Part shown: one piece after another, positions 7,617 to 10,078 of the stretch
Numbering within the stretch: position 1 is the first letter of the stretch
Layout of the letters: each line of letters starts with the position of its first letter
Assembly: GCA_902489225.1 (NCBI GenBank)
Contig: CABTZA010000055.1
Location: forward strand, 1 to 10,078
Length of the DNA: 10,078 nt
From: an uncultured Collinsella sp.
GTDB taxonomy: Bacteria > Actinomycetota > Coriobacteriia > Coriobacteriales > Coriobacteriaceae
Reading direction: 5' to 3'
Program-made: the position numbers and the translations under genes
Notes under the pieces: model-generated
The model's input: the letters and a program-made list of their open reading frames with translations, nothing else
What the model was told of the DNA's origin: nothing
Database searches by the model: none

Positions 7617-7668
7617 CGCTTAGGGCTCCAACCAAGCAAGTCGCCCGCGCTCAGCAGATCCCTAAGCG
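7617..7668 (-). repeat. Perfect 9-bp inverted repeat closing a GC-rich 3' UTR segment
   Basis: CGCTTAGGG (7617-7625) and CCCTAAGCG (7660-7668) are exact complements around a 34-nt loop. On the transcribed strand the stem begins 2 nt after the stop codon of the DUF2798 gene. The remaining sequence to the terminator at 7504 (about 110 nt) is GC-rich with several weaker pairings and no gene. Together 7472-7670 could be a structured 3' UTR or a 3'-derived small RNA. It does not match a riboswitch class that I recognise. Confidence 0.45.
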
Positions 7669-7670
7669 AG

Positions 7671-8219
7671 CTACTCGCACTCAGGAGCCATAGCCTGCTC
7701 CAAGAGCTCGGCATGCTCCTCCTCGAAAACCGTCCCCACAGGGAAGGCGCGACGGAAGACGAAGTGGGAAATCGGACCGGCTACCAAAAGGTTCCACGGC
7801 AGCGCCATCACAAAATTATGCGGGATGTTGATCATCCAGATCGCGGGCACGGAATACAGGTTCGCAAGGATGCCGCCGGGCATGTGCGTCAGACCCTCGC
7901 AGGCACCGTACAGCGACATGATGATAACCATGGGAACGACCATGCAGGAGCTGACGGCGAGCGTCATGGCAAGCGGCGAGCTCTTGCCCGGCGTGACCAA
8001 GTACTTAAAGGCGAAACCCTTGGCGAGCGGGCTGGCGACGAACCAGTCGCAGCACATGGCAAAAATGTAGGCAACGGGGAAGCCGAGCCACGCAGCGGCA
8101 ACGACCTCGCCGTTGATGGCCCCGTGCTGCAGGGCAACGTTGTAGATGCTCATCCAGAGCACCATGCAAAAGCACATGATAAAGGTGAACAGCAGGCTCT
8201 CTCGTTTGTTGATAGGCAT
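7671..8219 (-). CDS. Small four-helix membrane protein with two DUF2798-like repeats
   Basis: A 182-residue integral membrane protein, function unknown. The start is placed at ATG 8219 (MPINKRESLLFTF) because AAAGGAAT stands at the right distance upstream; the frame extends further to 8279 but without a better start. Predicted membrane helices are at about 8-30, 40-62, 84-106 and 124-150. The two halves resemble each other (LLFTFIMCFCMVLWMSIYNVAL and LAMTLAVSSCMVVPMVIIMSL regions, each followed by an FPVA/IPHN-type helix), which is the DUF2798 pattern. The short C-terminal tail is acidic (FEEEHAELLEQ). A terminator-like hairpin lies 45 nt before the start, and a strong terminator follows about 165 nt after the stop, so it is probably a single-gene transcript. 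No substrate or partner can be inferred from the neighbours. Confidence 0.88.
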   Translation of the reverse strand: MPINKRESLLFTFIMCFCMVLWMSIYNVALQHGAINGEVVAAAWLGFPVAYIFAMCCDWFVASPLAKGFAFKYLVTPGKSSPLAMTLAVSSCMVVPMVIIMSLYGACEGLTHMPGGILANLYSVPAIWMINIPHNFVMALPWNLLVAGPISHFVFRRAFPVGTVFEEEHAELLEQAMAPECE

Positions 8220-8263
8220 GAAGGGCAGATTCCTTTCTGTGTTACGCCGCGGCACCACGCAAC

Positions 8264-8314
8264 AAAAACGGGCGGGCAAGATGGAGCTGTTGGGACTTCA
8301 TCTCGCCCGCCCGT
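8264..8314 (-). terminator. Large terminator-like hairpin in front of the DUF2798 gene
   Basis: ACGGGCGGGC (8268-8277) pairs perfectly with GCCCGCCCGT (8305-8314). After one A-C mismatch, AGATG pairs with CATCT, giving 15 pairs around a 15-nt loop. On the minus strand it is followed by TTTTTGTTG, as in an intrinsic terminator; there is no T-run on the plus strand. It may end the thrE transcript, or act as an attenuator, because only about 45 nt separate the T-run from the DUF2798 start codon. Confidence 0.75.
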
Positions 8315-8424
8315 GTTACGCGCGTCTGCGACTACTTATGTGGTGGAACTACCCTAACACGAACGGCGCGCGCTTCGTAAGCGTTGAGTTTGTGGAGATG
8401 CAGGGCACCAAAACCCCCGACCCC

Positions 8425-8497
8425 ATAAGTTGCGGTGGAATACGGACTGTTTTGACCCTTTAAGCAACAATTCAGTCCCTATTTCACCGCAACTCAT
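8425..8497. repeat. Long imperfect palindrome (25-bp arms)
   Basis: The arms 8425-8449 and 8473-8497 are reverse complements at 22 of 25 positions. The outermost shared block is AGTTGCGGTG / CACCGCAACT, and the inner block is GGACTG / CAGTCC. The loop is 23 nt (8450-8472), AT-richer than the surroundings. No T-run follows on either side. It looks like an intergenic palindromic repeat or a MITE-like element rather than a terminator. I have an unverified impression of similar sequences in Collinsella genomes. Confidence 0.75.
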
Positions 8498-8530
8498 TTG
8501 GTGCAAAGTAACCTGTCCCCCTTGTACCAA
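8498..8530. repeat. REP-like small palindrome abutting the thrE stop codon
   Basis: TTGGTGCAA (8498-8506) pairs with TTGTACCAA (8522-8530), with one G-T, around a loop containing AACCTGTCCCC. The GGGGACAGGTT...TTTGCACC pattern resembles short palindromes that are scattered between genes in many bacteria, often in genomes with REP-associated (Y1) transposases; this is recalled, not searched. It ends immediately before the stop codon triplet at 8531-8533 and abuts the larger palindrome. Confidence 0.5.
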
Positions 8531-10063
8531 TTAGCTGGTGTGGCGCCAGCGAGGGTCGGTGAGCGTACGCGCCACACCCAGTCCAACGGGCAGAAACGCT
8601 ACGATGAGCACTGCGCGCACAAACCAGCCGAGCATATTGACCGTGTCGAAGGTGCACATGTAATACATCGAGCGATACAGATACAAGCCCGGCACCATAA
8701 TGACAATCGAAGGCACCGTGAGGGCGATGCGCGGGTAGGTGAGCTTGACTTCAGCCAAGCTTGCGAGCAGCCCCGATACCAGCGCGCCGATAAACGCTGC
8801 TGCCTCGGGAGGCATTCCCGTGCTGAGGCCCAGGAAGGGAATCATCGTCGGCGCATCGACAAGGGTCAGACGCAGGGTATTGGACACGGCGCCGATCAAC
8901 CCAGCTGCCGCGGCCATCTTTACCGGGCTGTTGAACATCACCGAGAAGCCGAATACGCCAACGAAGCTCATCACCACGCGCAGGAGCGTAAGGGCAAGCG
9001 GCGAAAGGCCCAGTGGGGCAAAGTCGTCCGGCGCCAGGCCAACACACTCGGCAACCATCCAACCTACGAGGGTCGCCATCACAATAATCGATACGGCATA
9101 TGAAAGGCGCTCGATACCGCTTCGCATGTCGAGCTTAGCGATGTCGAGGCCTGCCGTAATGAGTGGAAAGCCGGGAATCACAAAGAGCATGGCGCCGATA
9201 TAGCCTTCTTGGTGCGACATTGCCCCCGGTATGACCTGGCCAAGGCCGAGCAATGCCAGCAGATACGAAACGCAAGCGAGCGCAACGCCGGTCGTCAGCG
9301 CGCTAAACTGGCCAAGACCCTGCTTGAGAATATGGGAGCGAGCAAAGTTACCGACACCAGCGCCTACGAATGCGCAGGCCATCTCGATAGGGCCGCCGCC
9401 GAGCAAAAAAACGAAGGCGCCACAGGCGCAGGCCGCCGCAAGGCCCTGTTGCCAAGGCGCGTAATCAGGTTTTGAACTCTCAACGGTCTTGAGCATCTCG
9501 TGATACTCGTGCACCGTGAAGCGACGACCATAGGTCTCGATTTCCTTGAGGAAACTCTCCATCATCCAAATGCGATGGGTATTGACGCCCGTTGTGGGCA
9601 AGCTGACAACCTCGTTAAAGCAGTGGCCATCTTCGATGCAAGTACACTCAAACGACAGAAGGCTCAGGTCGACGTGAATCGTGACGCCGAGTACGGCAGC
9701 AACACGATTCATGGTATCGCGCACGCGCCAGGCACCTGTTCCGCTTGCCAGCATAAGCATGCCGGTGCGGCAGATGATGGATGATTTATCGGTGAGCGGC
9801 GCATCGACGGCAAGCTCATCGCCTGCCGTCACGATCTGGCGCCAGTCAGTTTTCATATGGAGTGCACCGGCACGAGCGCCGTGGTGCATAGGGACTCTCG
9901 AAAGCAGCGAGTCCAGGCGCGAAGACTGTGGGGGCTCCGTTGATTCGCCCTCGTCCTCGTTGGGCTCTTCATCGACCAGATCAAAGGAATCAAGCGGCGC
10001 TGGCTCGCGACGATCGATTAGCTCCTCATCCTCATCATCAAAGTAGTTGAACTGATCGAGCAT
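8531..10063 (-). CDS. Threonine/serine exporter (ThrE) family protein
   Basis: A 510-residue inner-membrane protein of the ThrE family, whose founding member in Corynebacterium glutamicum (about 490 residues) exports L-threonine and L-serine using the proton gradient. Residues about 95-340 form the ThrE/DUF1212 domain, with LASGTGAWRVRDTM (105-118), a hydrophobic series from 205 on, and VIPGFPLITAGLDI (295-308). Residues about 355-500 form the ThrE_2/DUF3815 half, with VPGLYLYRSMY (457-467). About ten membrane helices are expected. Residues 1-45 are unusually acidic (FDDEDEELIDRREP and DEEPNEDEGE) and lie before the conserved part. ATG 10063 has GAGG only 3 nt upstream, and the frame stays open to the window edge, so the true start may be outside. 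The substrate assignment is by family only. Confidence 0.88.
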   Translation of the reverse strand: MLDQFNYFDDEDEELIDRREPAPLDSFDLVDEEPNEDEGESTEPPQSSRLDSLLSRVPMHHGARAGALHMKTDWRQIVTAGDELAVDAPLTDKSSIICRTGMLMLASGTGAWRVRDTMNRVAAVLGVTIHVDLSLLSFECTCIEDGHCFNEVVSLPTTGVNTHRIWMMESFLKEIETYGRRFTVHEYHEMLKTVESSKPDYAPWQQGLAAACACGAFVFLLGGGPIEMACAFVGAGVGNFARSHILKQGLGQFSALTTGVALACVSYLLALLGLGQVIPGAMSHQEGYIGAMLFVIPGFPLITAGLDIAKLDMRSGIERLSYAVSIIVMATLVGWMVAECVGLAPDDFAPLGLSPLALTLLRVVMSFVGVFGFSVMFNSPVKMAAAAGLIGAVSNTLRLTLVDAPTMIPFLGLSTGMPPEAAAFIGALVSGLLASLAEVKLTYPRIALTVPSIVIMVPGLYLYRSMYYMCTFDTVNMLGWFVRAVLIVAFLPVGLGVARTLTDPRWRHTS

Positions 10064-10078
10064 GTCCTCTTCGATTGC

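Larger units (their letters stand above)
8220..8530. other. Gene-free interval between thrE-like and DUF2798 genes
   Basis: No supported gene lies in these 311 bp on either strand. From the thrE side it holds the small REP-like stem (8498-8530), the long palindrome (8425-8497), about 110 bp with no recognised element (8315-8424), the terminator-like hairpin (8264-8314), and the ribosome-binding site of the DUF2798 gene. A weak promoter for that gene (minus-strand TTCGTG and CATAAG, 17 nt apart, roughly 8336-8364) can be drawn in the featureless part but is not convincing. Nothing resembling a tRNA was found. Confidence 0.6.

Noticed and set aside
8220..8279. N-terminal extension of the DUF2798 protein up to 8279
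   Set aside because: The extra 20 residues are encoded across the terminator-like hairpin arm, and the internal ATG at 8219 has a good ribosome-binding site and starts the conserved region.
8315..8424. Possible tRNA or small RNA in the featureless part of the thrE-DUF2798 gap
   Set aside because: No T-loop signature, no acceptor stem pairing and no terminator in this stretch.

Overview
The window comes from a high-GC bacterium, most likely a gut Coriobacteriia species of Collinsella type. This is inferred from the GC-rich codon use, a ClpC with no ctsR/mcsAB genes beside it, a very large fused acyl-CoA dehydratase activase, and short palindromic intergenic elements. No rRNA, tRNA, CRISPR array, transposase or phage gene was seen. 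All five supported genes lie on the minus strand, so transcription runs from the right end to the left; the long plus-strand reading frames are antisense shadows.

Layout in transcription order (right to left). A threonine/serine exporter (ThrE) family membrane protein occupies 8531-10063, with a frame that stays open to the right edge. A gene-free gap of 311 bp (8220-8530) follows. It holds a short REP-like palindrome touching the thrE stop codon, a long near-perfect palindrome (8425-8497), and a strong terminator-like hairpin (8264-8314) just upstream of the next gene. That gene is a small four-helix membrane protein with two DUF2798-like repeats (7671-8219). Its 3' side carries a 9-bp inverted repeat (7617-7668) and ends in a strong intrinsic terminator (7472-7504).

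The centrepiece is a 1479-residue protein (2950-7389). It has two BadF/BcrA/HgdC-type ATPase (activase) domains in tandem, a small cysteine cluster, and two dehydratase-like halves (a DUF2229-type region and an HgdB-like region). Each of the last two halves carries a comparable set of three cysteines. A TetR-family regulator (2277-2966) overlaps its 3' end and is probably co-transcribed. A perfect 10+1+10 palindrome (7439-7459), 50 bp upstream of the giant gene, is the obvious candidate operator. Together they look like a self-contained, autoregulated two-gene unit encoding an ATP-driven iron-sulfur reductase whose substrate is unknown.

After tetR comes a 192-bp spacer with an imperfect duplication of the tetR 3' end, an inverted repeat, a possible promoter and a terminator-like hairpin. 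The stress ATPase gene clpC follows (2084 to the left edge, C-terminus missing). The two most notable observations are the 2+2 architecture of the giant protein with its TetR/operator pair, and the hairpins placed 30-45 nt upstream of two start codons (clpC and the DUF2798 gene).
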